A DNA stretch of 64,000 nt from Paracoccus solventivorans (GTDB lineage Bacteria > Pseudomonadota > Alphaproteobacteria > Rhodobacterales > Rhodobacteraceae), in NCBI RefSeq assembly GCF_900142875.1, contig NZ_FRCK01000003.1, positions 310,001 to 374,000 on the forward strand. The letters are read 5' to 3'. The notes under the pieces were generated by a model. That model saw only the letters and a program-made list of their open reading frames with translations. It was not told the DNA's origin and made no database searches. Below, piece after piece: positions 55,593-64,000 of the stretch (within the stretch, counting starts at the first letter, position 1; each line of letters starts with the position of its first letter). The translations under genes and the position numbers were made by a program.

Positions 55593-56410
55593 TCTTCCAG
55601 CCGGTTGTCGGGCAGGGCGGTTATGCAGGCTGGCGGCTGCTACAGCGCACCGGCGATCTGCAGCGATCGCTGGTGGCGCGGGAACCTGCCGTCGCCCGCG
55701 ATGTCGCCTATGTCCGCGAACGGCTGGGCAGCACCGGGACTGCCGAGGCGCTGGTGGCGGATTACCGGCTGCGCAACGCCGCGCTGAGCGCCTTTGGCCT
55801 CGAGGACGACATCAACAATCGCTTCTTCATCCGCAAGGTGCTCGAATCGGACCTGAGCGATCCCAAGAGCCTTGCCAACCGCCTGGGGGACAAGCGCTAT
55901 CTCGCGCTCGCCCAGGCTTTCGGCTTCGGCTCCGGTGCGGGGCCGGACCAGCAGCTGGCCGATGAAGTCGCCGAGCGCCATGTCGCCGCTGAGCTGGAGC
56001 GGCGGGTGGGGACCGTCGACGGCAATCTGCGCCTGGCGATGAATGCGCAGAGGGAACTGGCCAAGATCGGCGAATCCGCGGCCTCGGATAATATCCGCTG
56101 GTACAACATCCTGGGCTCGGCACCGCTGCGGAAGGTGATCGAGGGCGCGCTGGGCCTGACCTCCGATTTCACCAATTTCCCGGTGGAAAAGCAGCTTGAG
56201 CAGCTGAAGCAGCGCACCGCTGGGCTGTTCGGCTCGGGCTCGCCCTCCGTCTTCGCCGAGCCGGCGAATCTGGAAAAGATCATCCAGAGATTCCTGATCC
56301 GTGCCGAGACGGTCAGCCCGGCGCAATCCTCCTACAATGCGGCGCTGCTGCTGCTGTCGAGCAGCGCCGGCCGCTCCGCCACGGGCCTGCCTGGCTACCG
56401 CTACGGCTGA
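55589..56410 (+). CDS. DUF1217 flagellar-cluster protein
   Basis: A 273-residue soluble, largely helical protein of the DUF1217 family, found almost only in alphaproteobacterial flagellar loci. Typical pieces are AYVRERLGSTGTAEALVADY, DINNRFFIRKVLESDLSDPK and LANRLGDKRYLALAQAFGFG. It lacks a signal peptide or membrane segment. The C-terminal end (AGRSATGLPGYRYG) may be an export or interaction tail. The molecular role is not established; a link to rod or basal-body assembly is inferred from gene neighbourhood. ATGA overlap with flbT. Confidence 0.85.
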   Translation: MIFQPVVGQGGYAGWRLLQRTGDLQRSLVAREPAVARDVAYVRERLGSTGTAEALVADYRLRNAALSAFGLEDDINNRFFIRKVLESDLSDPKSLANRLGDKRYLALAQAFGFGSGAGPDQQLADEVAERHVAAELERRVGTVDGNLRLAMNAQRELAKIGESAASDNIRWYNILGSAPLRKVIEGALGLTSDFTNFPVEKQLEQLKQRTAGLFGSGSPSVFAEPANLEKIIQRFLIRAETVSPAQSSYNAALLLLSSSAGRSATGLPGYRYG

Positions 56411-56437
56411 AGCAGGAAGGGGGGAAGGCTGCACGAT

Positions 56438-56507
56438 GCGGGGCTGTTGCCAGCGGGCGCGTGTAGAAATTGCGCGGGGATAAAGGACTTGACTGAGGCA
56501 GCCCCGC
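56438..56507. terminator. inverted repeat in convergent gap flagellar/ubiB
   Basis: GCGGGGCTG (56438-56446) and CAGCCCCGC (56499-56507) are perfect 9-base complements separated by 52 bases. They lie in the 240-base non-coding region between the convergent DUF1217 and ubiB ends. The pair may terminate transcription or fold a short structured RNA. The remainder (56508-56650) is GC-rich with no gene or tRNA recognised. Confidence 0.4.
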
Positions 56508-56650
56508 TTGACGGTTCAACGGCTCGCGCAATGGCGCGGAGTGAGCGAGGGAATAGGCGCGCAGCGGTGATCGACCGCAGCGGTGCCGGGCGGCTACGTG
56601 CAGCGGTCAGCGGGCGCACACGGGGCACCCGCCGGCCCGGGCGCCCCCCG

Positions 56651-58177
56651 TCAGGACAGCAGCGCACCCAGGGCGGTTCCGGCCGACAGCAGCGCGACTG
56701 CCACCAGCCACAGCGGCGGGCGGCGGTCCACGACTACCGGCAGCGGTTGCGGGCGGGACAGGTGGTCCATCTGCCGGTCCACGATCTCGGGCAGCAGGGG
56801 CCCGTGCCGACCCAGCGCCTCGAGCACGCGCAGACCATCGCGCAGCAGCGCGCGGGGGCCGATGTTGCTGCGGATATAGGTCTCGACCACCGGCCGCGCC
56901 GTCGCCCAGATGTTGATCTGCGGGTCCAGCGTGCGGGTCACGCCCTCGACCACCACCATGGTCCGCTGCAGCAGGATCAGCTCGGTCCGCGTGGCCATGC
57001 CGAAACGCTCGGTCACCTCGAAGAGATAGGCCAGCAGGTTGGCCATCGAGATGCGGCTGGCATCGGCGTCGAAGATCGGCTCGCCCACCGCCCGCAGGGC
57101 GCGCGCGAACTGGGCGATGTTGCGGTCCGAGGGCACATAGCCCGCCTCGAAATGCACCCGCGCGACGCGGTGATAATCGCGCTGGATGAAGCCATAGAGG
57201 ATCTCGGCATAGACCCGGCGGGTGTATTCGTCGATCTCGCCCATGATGCCGAAGTCAAAGGCGACGATGTCGCCGTTCGCCGCCACCCGCAGGTTGCCCT
57301 GGTGCATGTCGGCGTGGAAGAACCCGTCGCGCAGCGCGTGGGACAGGAACAGCTGCAGCAGCCGGGCGGCGATGCGGCTGGTGTCGTGGCCCGCGGCCCG
57401 GATCGCGGCGACGTCCGACATCGGAATGCCCTCGGCCCAGTCGCTGGTCAGCACGCGGCGGCTGCTCAGGTCCCAATGCGGGCGGGGGACGGCGAATTCT
57501 TCGTCCCCCCGAGTGTTCTCGGCGAACTCGGAGGCCGAGGCGGCCTCGAGCCGCAGGTCCAGCTCGCCCAGCACCACCGATTCGAAATGTCCCACCACGT
57601 CCAGCGGCCGCAGCCGACGGGACGAGGGCGACAGGAACTCGATCAGCGAGGCCGCCAGGTGGAAGGCGTCGAGATCGCGGCGGAAATCGGCCAGGATGCC
57701 GGGGCGCAGCACCTTGACCGCCACCTCGGCGCCGCTGTCCGCCCGCCGCGCCCGGTGCACCTGCGCGATCGAGGCCGCCGCCACCGGCGGGGAAAACTCG
57801 GAAAACAGCGTCGCCACCGGCGCGCCCAGATCCTGCTCGATCTGCGCGCGGGCGATCTCGTCGGGGAATGGCGGCAGCCGGTCCTGCAGCATCCGCAGAT
57901 GCCCGGCCATTTCCACCCCCACCACATCGGGCCGGGTCGAGAGGATCTGCCCGAACTTGATATAGGCCGGCCCCAGCGCGGTCAGCGCCCGGGTGATCGG
58001 CGGCAGGTCGGGGTCGCCGCGATAGCCCAGCCAGGCGAAGGGCCAGCCCAGCAGCCGCGCCGCCGCCCGCACCCGCGCGGGCGCGTTCATCGCGTCGAGC
58101 GCCGCCCCCATGGCGCCAGTGCGCTGGAATGTCGCGCCGGTGCGGATCAGCCGCCAGATGTTGTGAGGTCCCCGCAT
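56651..58177 (-). CDS. ubiB: ubiquinone biosynthesis kinase-like protein UbiB
   Basis: Membrane-anchored atypical kinase/ATPase of the ABC1/ADCK family, 508 residues, needed for the ubiquinone complex. The diagnostic KxGQ motif is in [16 protein letters not shown]. The A-rich nucleotide loop is [11 protein letters not shown]. Catalytic-type [11 protein letters not shown] and metal-binding [10 protein letters not shown] follow. Two hydrophobic helices at the C-terminus ([20 protein letters not shown]) anchor it. It starts at the base directly after the ubiE stop codon, so both are translated from one mRNA. Confidence 0.95.
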   Translation of the reverse strand: MRGPHNIWRLIRTGATFQRTGAMGAALDAMNAPARVRAAARLLGWPFAWLGYRGDPDLPPITRALTALGPAYIKFGQILSTRPDVVGVEMAGHLRMLQDRLPPFPDEIARAQIEQDLGAPVATLFSEFSPPVAAASIAQVHRARRADSGAEVAVKVLRPGILADFRRDLDAFHLAASLIEFLSPSSRRLRPLDVVGHFESVVLGELDLRLEAASASEFAENTRGDEEFAVPRPHWDLSSRRVLTSDWAEGIPMSDVAAIRAAGHDTSRIAARLLQLFLSHALRDGFFHADMHQGNLRVAANGDIVAFDFGIMGEIDEYTRRVYAEILYGFIQRDYHRVARVHFEAGYVPSDRNIAQFARALRAVGEPIFDADASRISMANLLAYLFEVTERFGMATRTELILLQRTMVVVEGVTRTLDPQINIWATARPVVETYIRSNIGPRALLRDGLRVLEALGRHGPLLPEIVDRQMDHLSRPQPLPVVVDRRPPLWLVAVALLSAGTALGALLS

Positions 58178-58930
58178 TCAGAGCTTCCAGCCCGAATGCA
58201 GCGCCGCGATTCCCATGGACAGGTTGCGATACTGCACCCGCTCGAACCCGGCGTCGCGGATCATCGCGGCAAAGGTTTGCTGGTCGGGGAAGCGGCGGAT
58301 CGATTCGACCAGATACTGGTAGCTGTCGCGGTCCTGCGCCACCAGCTGCCCCAGCGGCGGGATCACGTTGAAGGAATAGCGGTCATAGGCCCATTGCAGC
58401 GCCGGCACCGGGATCTGCGAAAACTCCAGCACCATCAGCCGGCCGCCGGGCCTGAGCACGCGATGGGCCTCGGCCAGCGCGTCGGGAATGCGGGTGACGT
58501 TGCGGATGCCGAAGCTGATCGTGTAGCGGTCGAAGCTGGCATCGGCAAAGGGCAGAGCCATGGCGTCGCCCGTCACCCAGGCCAGCCGGTCGGCCAGCCG
58601 CCCGGCCTCGGCGCGCTTGCGCCCCTCGACCAGCATCGATTCGGTCATGTCGCAGACGGTGACCCGCGCCCCCGGTGCGCGGCCCAGAAAGCGAAAGGCG
58701 ATGTCGCCGGTCCCGCCCGCCACGTCCAGCAGATGCTGGCCCGACTGCGGCGCCAGCCAGTCCATCATCGCGTTCTTCCAGATCCGGTGGATGCCGACGC
58801 TCATCAGGTCGTTCATCACGTCGTATTTCGAGGCGACGCGGGAAAACACCCCGTGCACCAGCCCGGCCTTTTCATCCTCTGCGACCTGCCGGAAGCCGAA
58901 ATGGGTTTGATTACGCGCCTTGTCGTTCAT
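58178..58930 (-). CDS. ubiE: ubiquinone/menaquinone C-methyltransferase UbiE
   Basis: SAM-dependent methyltransferase of 250 residues that C-methylates the benzoquinol intermediate in ubiquinone synthesis. [24 protein letters not shown] is the UbiE N-terminal signature (residues about 29-52). [16 protein letters not shown] binds SAM and [25 protein letters not shown]-type motif II/III segments follow in order. The start ATG at 58930 gives [13 protein letters not shown]. It is divergent from mutM with 57 bases between start codons, a conserved alphaproteobacterial arrangement. Confidence 0.96.
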   Translation of the reverse strand: MNDKARNQTHFGFRQVAEDEKAGLVHGVFSRVASKYDVMNDLMSVGIHRIWKNAMMDWLAPQSGQHLLDVAGGTGDIAFRFLGRAPGARVTVCDMTESMLVEGRKRAEAGRLADRLAWVTGDAMALPFADASFDRYTISFGIRNVTRIPDALAEAHRVLRPGGRLMVLEFSQIPVPALQWAYDRYSFNVIPPLGQLVAQDRDSYQYLVESIRRFPDQQTFAAMIRDAGFERVQYRNLSMGIAALHSGWKL

Positions 58931-58987
58931 AGGTCTGCCATCCAGGGTCGCCGGTCCGGGCGGCACCATGCAGCGGAAAGCCGGGAA

Positions 58988-59833
58988 ATGCCAGAACTGC
59001 CAGAGGTGGAAACCGTGCGCCGCGGCCTCGAGCCGCATCTGACCGGCCACAGGCTGGTGCGGGTGGACCAGCGCCGCCCCAACCTGCGCTGGCCGATGCC
59101 GCCGGATCTGGTGCAGGTGCTGACCGGCGCGCGGGTGGAAGGGTTGCGGCGGCGGTCGAAATACATCCTGATCGACCTCGACCGCGATGCGGCCATGCTG
59201 CTGCATCTGGGCATGTCCGGCCGCATCCGGGTCGAAGGCGGGATCCTGGGCGGGTTCCACCACGACGCCAGCCTGCGCGCGCAGCACGACCATCTGGTGC
59301 TGACCACGGATGCGGGTGTTACCGTGACGCTGAACGACGCGCGCCGCTTCGGGGCGGTCGATCTGGTGCGCCCGGGGCAGGATCACCCGCTGCTGGCCCG
59401 GCTGGGGCCGGAACCGCTGGGCGAGGACTTCACCCCCGGCGTGCTGGCGGCGGCGTTTGCGGGGCGCAAGGCGCCGGTGAAATCGCTGCTGCTGGACCAG
59501 CGCATCGTCGCCGGGCTGGGCAATATCTATGTGTGCGAGGCGCTGTTTCGCGCCGGCATCCATCCCGCGCGCCCCGGCGGCGCGCTTGCCGCGGGCGAGA
59601 TCGCACCGCTGTGGGGCCATATCCGCGACGTGCTGGCCGAGGCGATCTTGGCCGGCGGCTCCTCGCTGCGCGACCACCGGCAGGCCTCGGGAGAGATGGG
59701 GTATTTCCAGCACGAGTTCCGCGTCTACGGGCGCGAGGGCGGGGCCTGCCCGACCCCGGGCTGCGGCGGCGTGATCGCCCGGATTGCGCAGTCGGGCCGG
59801 TCGAGCTGGTTCTGCCCGCAGTGCCAGCACTGA
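58988..59833 (+). CDS. mutM: formamidopyrimidine-DNA glycosylase
   Basis: Bifunctional base-excision enzyme of 281 residues that removes 8-oxoguanine and formamidopyrimidines and nicks the strand. After Met removal Pro 2 and Glu 3 ([15 protein letters not shown]) form the active site. Lys of [10 protein letters not shown] and the [23 protein letters not shown] helix-two-turn-helix bind DNA. The C-terminal zinc finger CPTPGCGG and CPQCQH is complete. The ATG follows GGGAA. The frame continues far upstream against ubiE and ubiB, but that is only an open antisense frame. Confidence 0.97.
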   Translation: MPELPEVETVRRGLEPHLTGHRLVRVDQRRPNLRWPMPPDLVQVLTGARVEGLRRRSKYILIDLDRDAAMLLHLGMSGRIRVEGGILGGFHHDASLRAQHDHLVLTTDAGVTVTLNDARRFGAVDLVRPGQDHPLLARLGPEPLGEDFTPGVLAAAFAGRKAPVKSLLLDQRIVAGLGNIYVCEALFRAGIHPARPGGALAAGEIAPLWGHIRDVLAEAILAGGSSLRDHRQASGEMGYFQHEFRVYGREGGACPTPGCGGVIARIAQSGRSSWFCPQCQH

Positions 59834-59861
59834 CCCTGCGCGTCGGCCCCCGCGCGCTGGC

Positions 59862-59919
59862 GCGGCATCGACCGGCTGGCACGCGGGCGTGGGCTTTGGT
59901 AACAAGCGCGCGATGCCGC
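59862..59919 (+). repeat. inverted repeat between mutM and enoyl-CoA hydratase
   Basis: GCGGCATCG (59862-59870) and CGATGCCGC (59911-59919) are perfect 9-base complements 40 bases apart, within the 108-base gap. The span includes TTTGGTAACAAGCG, which may be part of a promoter. The second arm is 23 bases before the next ATG, so folding could affect translation of that gene. Confidence 0.35.
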
Positions 59920-59941
59920 CTAACCCGAGGGACAGTTTCGC

Positions 59942-60718
59942 ATGGCCTATCAGACCCTGATCGTCGAGAACAACGACCGAGTCGCCCTGATCCGGTTGAA
60001 CCGGCCCGAGGCGCTGAACGCGCTCAGCGGTGAGCTGATTTCCGAGCTGGCGGCGGCGGTGACGGCGGCCGATGCCGACCCGGCGATTCGCTGCATCGTG
60101 CTGACCGGCAGCGAGAAAGCCTTTGCCGCCGGCGCCGACATCAAGGAAATGGCGGCGAAATCCTATGTGGACGTGCTGACCGGCGACCTGTTCGGCCCCG
60201 AGATCGAGCGGATCAACCGCGTCCGCAAGCCGATCATCGCCGCGGTCGCGGGCTACGCGCTGGGCGGCGGCTGCGAGCTGGCGATGATGTGCGACTTCAT
60301 CATCTGCGCGGAAAACGCCAAGTTCGGCCAGCCCGAGATCAATCTGGGCGTGATCGCCGGTATCGGCGGCACCCAGCGCCTGACCCGTTTCGTCGGCAAG
60401 TCCAAGGCGATGGACATGAACCTGACCGGGCGTTTCATGGATGCGGCCGAGGCCGAGCGTTCCGGCCTGGTCAGCCGCGTGGTCCCGGTCGACAAGCTGG
60501 TGGATGAGGCGATGGCGGCGGCGCGCAAGATCGCCTCGAAATCCGCCGTGGCCACCATGGTCGCCAAGGAAGCGGTGAACCGCAGCTATGAGACCACCCT
60601 GCGCGAGGGGCTGCTGTACGAGCGCCGCGCCTTCCACGCGCTGTTCGCGACCGAGGACCAGAAGGAAGGGATGAGCGCCTTCGCCGAAAAGCGCGAGGCG
60701 CAGTTCCGCGACCGCTGA
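59942..60718 (+). CDS. enoyl-CoA hydratase (crotonase family)
   Basis: A 258-residue hydratase that adds water across 2-enoyl-CoA in beta-oxidation or aromatic-acid catabolism. The oxyanion segment is [13 protein letters not shown]. The two catalytic glutamates are in [12 protein letters not shown] and [14 protein letters not shown], the EchA/PaaF short-chain hydratase pattern. The closely matching mammalian ECHS1 also acts on crotonyl-CoA, the product of GcdH at the other end of this window, but the genes are 59 kb apart. The ATG follows GAGGGACAG. It stands alone between mutM and rpsT. Confidence 0.92.
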   Translation: MAYQTLIVENNDRVALIRLNRPEALNALSGELISELAAAVTAADADPAIRCIVLTGSEKAFAAGADIKEMAAKSYVDVLTGDLFGPEIERINRVRKPIIAAVAGYALGGGCELAMMCDFIICAENAKFGQPEINLGVIAGIGGTQRLTRFVGKSKAMDMNLTGRFMDAAEAERSGLVSRVVPVDKLVDEAMAAARKIASKSAVATMVAKEAVNRSYETTLREGLLYERRAFHALFATEDQKEGMSAFAEKREAQFRDR

Positions 60719-60795
60719 GCGGGCTTTCCTTTCGGCGCGGGCTGGTCTATAGGCCCCGCTGACATGCGCGTGGGCCCGCTTAGGCAAGAATCAGC

Positions 60796-60818
60796 ACCGC
60801 TCCTTTTGGGGCGGTTTG
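60796..60818 (+). promoter_or_regulatory. hairpin with T-tail in rpsT leader
   Basis: ACCGCTCC (60796-60803) and GGGGCGGT (60808-60815) form an 8-bp stem with one wobble pair and a TTTT loop, followed by TT. It may end transcription of the hydratase gene or act as an attenuator in the rpsT leader. A TATAGG -10-like motif lies at 60748-60753 but its -35 is weak. Confidence 0.4.
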
Positions 60819-60875
60819 CCGGGTCTTTTGCGCACAGACACAACCGCAACAGACCGACAGAGAAAACGAACACCC

Positions 60876-61145
60876 ATGGCCAATACCCCCCAGTCCCAGA
60901 AACGCGCCCGCCAGACCGAGCGCCGCACCGCCGTCAACAAGGCCCGCCGCTCGCGCATCCGCACCTTCCTGCGCAAGGTCGAGGAAGCGATCGCCGGCGG
61001 TGACGCGCAGGTCGCGGCCGAGGCGCTGCGGGCGGCGCAGCCGGAACTGATGCGGGGCGTGACCAAGGGCGTGGTCCACAAGAACACCGCCGCGCGCAAG
61101 ATGTCGCGGCTGTCGGCCCGCGTGAAGGCGATGACCACCGCCTGA
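60876..61145 (+). CDS. rpsT: 30S ribosomal protein S20
   Basis: Primary 16S rRNA-binding protein of 89 residues. The very basic N-terminus [20 protein letters not shown] and [21 protein letters not shown] are the bS20 signatures. Length is normal. The start ATG is in the sequence ACACCCATGG with a purine-rich AGAGAAAACGAA upstream. A strong intrinsic terminator follows 66 bases after the stop. Its position immediately before dnaA is usual in Rhodobacteraceae. Confidence 0.97.
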   Translation: MANTPQSQKRARQTERRTAVNKARRSRIRTFLRKVEEAIAGGDAQVAAEALRAAQPELMRGVTKGVVHKNTAARKMSRLSARVKAMTTA

Positions 61146-61210
61146 TTCACCCCTCTGCGGCCCCGGATTTACGGCCCTTTCGACGGGCCGGAAGCGCCGG
61201 AATATCCAGC

Positions 61211-61237
61211 ACGCCCCGGTTGTTCCGGGGCGTTTTT
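61211..61237 (+). terminator. rho-independent terminator of rpsT
   Basis: ACGCCCCGG (61211-61219), loop TTGTT, CCGGGGCGT (61225-61233) form a perfect 9-bp stem running into TTTTT (61233-61237). It is the most canonical intrinsic terminator in the window. Confidence 0.9.
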
Positions 61238-61683
61238 CATGGGGCTTTCCGTCCTGTGGAAGCCGTCCAAATTCCTGTAAAAACTGGAAAATCACCCATC
61301 TGCCACAGTCGCGCAGATTCGGGGCGCAAAGGTGCTGTCAAGCGCATAGTTCGGTTGCAGCCCCGCCGCGCTTGCCGCTAGCCTTGTCGCAGCGATTCAC
61401 TCGCGACAGGGGGCGATCACCCGGACAGGCCATTTCGCCGCGTCCGGGCAGGCGCCAGCCGCAACGTTCCGGCTGCCACCGGGCCGTCGCGGCGCGCCGC
61501 AGGTCGATCCGGCTGCCACCGGACCGGCCGACCCGGGAACAGACCGACGGGGCCGCAAGGCCCGGCTCGCGCCCCGCAGCCCGGGGCGCGCGTGGATGGT
61601 TCTGTTCCGCTCGTCCCCTGCCGCGGGCGGCCGCATGTCCTGCCGATGCAACGGCGGGAACCGGGGACAGAAGGGACAAGTCG
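61238..61683 (+). other. dnaA upstream region, 446 bp without a gene
   Basis: Non-coding between the rpsT terminator and the dnaA start. A short AT-rich patch (about 61262-61293, AAATTCCTGTAAAAACTGG) is followed by GC-rich leader. TTGCAG (61355-61360), 17 bases, CTAGCC (61378-61383) is a possible dnaA promoter of the CTAG type also seen at comM. Two GATTC sites (61316, 61394) could be methylated by CcrM. I find no cluster of TTATCCACA-type DnaA boxes, so this is probably the dnaA control region and not oriC itself. Confidence 0.5.
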
Positions 61684-63060
61684 ATGAACGAACTATGGGC
61701 GGGCGTGCGGTCAGAGCTTGAGGCGCGGGTGGGGACGCATAATTTCGCGACCTGGATCGCACCGCTGGATCTGCGCGCGATCGAGGGCGGCTCTGCCGAC
61801 ATCGCCTGCCCGACCAGGTTCCTGTCCGACTGGGTGTCGCGCCACTATGCCCGCCCGATTCTCGACGCGCTCAGCAATCAGGGCGCCGAGGTCGAGCGGC
61901 TGAACTTCACCATCGCCACCGGCGCCGCCCGCCCCGCGCCCGCCGCCTCCGCTTCGCCGGCACCGGCGCCCGAACAGCCCGCGGCGCGTGTCCCCGCCCG
62001 CGGCATCATGGGCGATGACGAGATGTCGGCCCCGCTCGATTCCCGCTTCACCTTCGACAATTTCATCGTCGGCAAGCCCAACGAGCTGGCCCATGCCGCC
62101 GCCCGCCGCGTGGCCGAGGGCGGCCCCGTCACCTTCAACCCGCTGTTCCTTTACGGCGGCGTCGGGCTGGGCAAGACCCACCTGATGCACGCCATCGCCC
62201 GCGAACGCCAGGCCCGCGACCCCGAGGCGCGGGTGCTCTACCTGTCGGCCGAACAGTTCATGTACCGCTTTGTCCGCGCCCTGCGCGAGCGCACGGTGAT
62301 GAACTTCAAGGAGCTGTTCCGCACCGTCGACCTGCTGATGGTCGACGACGTGCAGTTCATCGCCGGCAAGGATTCCACGCAGGAAGAGTTCTTCCATACC
62401 TTCAACGCGCTGGTCGACCAGGGCAAGCAGATCGTGATTTCCGCCGACCGCGCCCCCGGCGAGATCAAGGACATGGAGGAACGTATCCGCTCGCGCTTGT
62501 CCTGCGGGCTGATCGTGGACCTGCACCCCACCGATTACGAGCTGCGCCTGTCGATCCTGCAATCCAAGACCGAGCTGTTCCGCGCCACCTATCCGGGGCT
62601 GACGCTCTGCGACGGGGTGCTGGAGTTTCTGGCCCACCGCATCACCTCGAACGTGCGCGTGCTCGAAGGGGCGCTGCAGCGGCTGTTCGCCTTTGCCAGC
62701 CTGACCGGGCACGACATCGACCTGGACATGACCCAGGAAAGCCTGGCCGACATCCTGCGCGCCTCGGACCGCAAGGTCTCGGTCGAGGAAATCCAGCGCA
62801 AGGTGGCGGAACACTACAACATCCGCCTGTCCGATCTGGTGGGACCCAAGCGGGTGCGCACGCTGGCCCGGCCGCGGCAGATCGCCATGTATCTGGCCAA
62901 GCAGATGACCAGCCGCAGCCTGCCGGAAATCGGCCGCCGCTTCGGCGGGCGCGACCACACCACGATCATGCACGGGGTGCGCAAGATCGAGGAGCTGCGG
63001 CGCGAGGATCGCAGCATGGCCGAGGATATCGACCTGCTGCGCCGCGCGCTCGAGATGTAA
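61684..63060 (+). CDS. dnaA: chromosomal replication initiator DnaA
   Basis: AAA+ initiator of 458 residues. Domain I starts NELWAGVRSELEARVGTHNF; domain II is a short Ala/Pro linker (about 80-110). Domain III has FDNFIVGKPNELAHAAARRV, Walker A GGVGLGKTH and Walker B LLMVDDVQF. Domain IV ends with the DnaA-box-reading helix-turn-helix RQIAMYLAKQMTSRSLPEIG and FGGRDHTTIMHG. ATG 61684 follows AGGGACAAGTCG. The open frame extends upstream to 61372 but the added 104 Arg/Pro-rich residues are not DnaA-like. Confidence 0.97.
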   Translation: MNELWAGVRSELEARVGTHNFATWIAPLDLRAIEGGSADIACPTRFLSDWVSRHYARPILDALSNQGAEVERLNFTIATGAARPAPAASASPAPAPEQPAARVPARGIMGDDEMSAPLDSRFTFDNFIVGKPNELAHAAARRVAEGGPVTFNPLFLYGGVGLGKTHLMHAIARERQARDPEARVLYLSAEQFMYRFVRALRERTVMNFKELFRTVDLLMVDDVQFIAGKDSTQEEFFHTFNALVDQGKQIVISADRAPGEIKDMEERIRSRLSCGLIVDLHPTDYELRLSILQSKTELFRATYPGLTLCDGVLEFLAHRITSNVRVLEGALQRLFAFASLTGHDIDLDMTQESLADILRASDRKVSVEEIQRKVAEHYNIRLSDLVGPKRVRTLARPRQIAMYLAKQMTSRSLPEIGRRFGGRDHTTIMHGVRKIEELRREDRSMAEDIDLLRRALEM

Positions 63061-63161
63061 GGCTCGGCAAATGCTTGACCGCCGCCGCGCATTGACGGAA
63101 CGTGGCGCGCGCGCCTGCCGGCCGGCATCGGCGCGCTGACGACAGACGGGGCCAGGGAACC

Positions 63162-64000
63162 ATGAAATTTTCGATCGAACGCGCGGTGCTCGTCAAGGCG
63201 GCCAACCAGGCCCAGTCGGTGGTCGAGCGCCGCAACACCATCCCGATTCTGGCCAACGTGCTGATCGAGGCGGGGGCGGATGGCGTCAGCTTCCGCGCCA
63301 CCGATCTTGACACCGAAATCGTGGACCGCGCCCCCGCCATGGTGGAACGCCCCGGCGCCACCACGGTCAGCGCGGCGCTGCTGAACGAAATCGCCCGCAA
63401 GCTGCCCGACGGGGCGCTGGTCAACATCGCCGCCGATGCCGCCACCGCGCGGCTGACCGTGCAGGCGGGGCGCTCGAACTTCAACCTCGCGACGCTGCCG
63501 CGCGAGGATTTCCCGGTGATGGCCTCGACCGAATACGCCGCCAATTTCGCGGCGCCCGCCCCGGTGCTGCGGCGGCTGTTCGACAAGTCGCGGTTTGCGA
63601 TCTCGACCGAAGAGACCCGCTATTACCTGAACGGCGTCTACATGCATGTGGCCGAGACCGAGGGCGGCCGGGCCCTGCGCTGCGTGGCGACCGACGGCCA
63701 CCGGCTGGCCCGCGTCGATGCGGCCCTGCCCGCGGGGGCTGAATCGATGCCCGGCGTGATCGTGCCGCGCAAGACCGTGGCCGAGCTGCGCAAGCTCTTG
63801 GACGACGATGAGGCCGAGATCGCGGTGTCCGTCGGCGAAACCAAGGTGCGGTTTGCGACGCCGACGATCACCCTGACCTCCAAGGTCATCGACGGCACCT
63901 TCCCCGACTACAGCCGGGTGATCCCGCGCGGCAACACCCGCCGGCTCGAGGTCGATGCCGCCGATTTCGCCCGCGCCGTGGACCGGGTGGCCACCGTCAG
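63162..64000 (+). CDS. dnaN: DNA polymerase III beta subunit (3' truncated by window)
   Basis: Sliding clamp; 279 residues are visible of about 372. The start MKFSIERAVLVKAANQAQSV and ERRNTIPILANVLIEA are the beta-clamp domain 1 signature. FNLATLPREDFPVM closes domain 1, STEETRYYLNGVYMHV opens domain 2 and VATDGHRLARVDAAL is its conserved Gly-His core. Domain 3 begins at the right edge (TFPDYSRVIPRGNTRRLEVD). The ATG follows CAGGGAACC, 101 bases after dnaA, the standard dnaA-dnaN order. Confidence 0.97.
   Translation, partial: MKFSIERAVLVKAANQAQSVVERRNTIPILANVLIEAGADGVSFRATDLDTEIVDRAPAMVERPGATTVSAALLNEIARKLPDGALVNIAADAATARLTVQAGRSNFNLATLPREDFPVMASTEYAANFAAPAPVLRRLFDKSRFAISTEETRYYLNGVYMHVAETEGGRALRCVATDGHRLARVDAALPAGAESMPGVIVPRKTVAELRKLLDDDEAEIAVSVGETKVRFATPTITLTSKVIDGTFPDYSRVIPRGNTRRLEVDAADFARAVDRVATV

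Noticed and set aside
56411..56650. tRNA or small RNA gene in the convergent gap
   Set aside because: The 9-base inverted arms do not fit a cloverleaf and no T-loop (GGTTCGA-type) sequence is in position.
56447..59833. Open frame of 1128 codons on the plus strand ending in mutM
   Set aside because: Only the last 281 codons are mutM. The rest is antisense to ubiB and ubiE; mutM needs Pro 2 at its exposed N-terminus, which fixes the start at 58988.
61372..61683. 104-codon N-terminal extension of dnaA
   Set aside because: Arg/Pro-rich and unlike DnaA domain I, which begins at MNELWAGV; AGGGAC supports the ATG at 61684.
61238..61683. oriC next to dnaA
   Set aside because: No cluster of DnaA boxes and only a short AT-rich patch. 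In alphaproteobacteria oriC is often not next to dnaA. Two GATTC sites are about what chance gives.

Overview
The window is a GC-rich chromosomal segment of an alphaproteobacterium, most probably Rhodobacteraceae and Paracoccus-like. This is inferred from gene content and order: a rpsT-dnaA-dnaN origin-side block, glnD-murJ, rsmI-yraN-gshB, a suf operon with Yip1-type membrane genes inside it, a CckA hybrid kinase, FlaF/FlbT flagellin control, and an alphaproteobacterial LexA box (GAAC-N7-GAAC) at recA. Almost every base is coding; no rRNA, tRNA, CRISPR array, insertion sequence or prophage was recognised. Both ends cut genes (gcdH on the left, dnaN on the right).

Layout. 1-2.0 kb: glutaryl-CoA dehydrogenase and a class III CoA-transferase (end of lysine/tryptophan/glutarate breakdown). 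2.2-8.3 kb: a periplasmic Fe(III)-type ABC importer (ATPase, binding protein, fused permease) followed by a P1B-4 metal-efflux ATPase. 8.5-13.0 kb: GntR regulator, AlkA-type glycosylase, hydrolase, HNH nuclease, a 61-residue membrane protein, a radical SAM protein and ArsC. 13.0-20.6 kb, minus strand: lpoA-like lipoprotein, glnD, murJ and trpS, interrupted by a plus-strand degenerate rhomboid. 20.7-28.6 kb, plus strand: rsmI, yraN, gshB, glycerate kinase, comM, coaBC and a cysteine desulfurase whose start overlaps the coaBC stop. 28.6-35.4 kb: sufB, FkbM methyltransferase, sufC, sufD, two Yip1 genes, sufS. 35.5-41.3 kb: lytic transglycosylase, HWE histidine kinase, cckA, rsmB-like methyltransferase. 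41.5-50.8 kb: recA, alaS, a glutamine amidotransferase, aroC, carB. 51.1-56.4 kb: a compact flagellar cluster (flgD and fliK divergent from flgJ, flgN-like, flagellin, flaF, flbT, DUF1217). 56.6-64 kb: ubiB and ubiE divergent from mutM, then enoyl-CoA hydratase, rpsT, dnaA, dnaN.

Regulatory signals add a layer that gene calling misses. Three intergenic sites match the CtrA box TTAA-N7-TTAA: a perfect one upstream of comM, a 7/8 match upstream of the lytic transglycosylase (both 25 bases ahead of a GCTGCTAG -10-like motif), and a perfect one 45 bases upstream of cckA itself. This suggests a CckA-ChpT-CtrA circuit linking DNA uptake/GTA reception, wall remodelling and its own kinase near the origin. 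A recurring palindromic intergenic unit (core GGTATTT...CAAATATCC) occurs at four gene junctions; the best copy has 24-base arms. Start sites were chosen from ribosome-binding sequences and homologous N-termini; alternatives are given where they matter.
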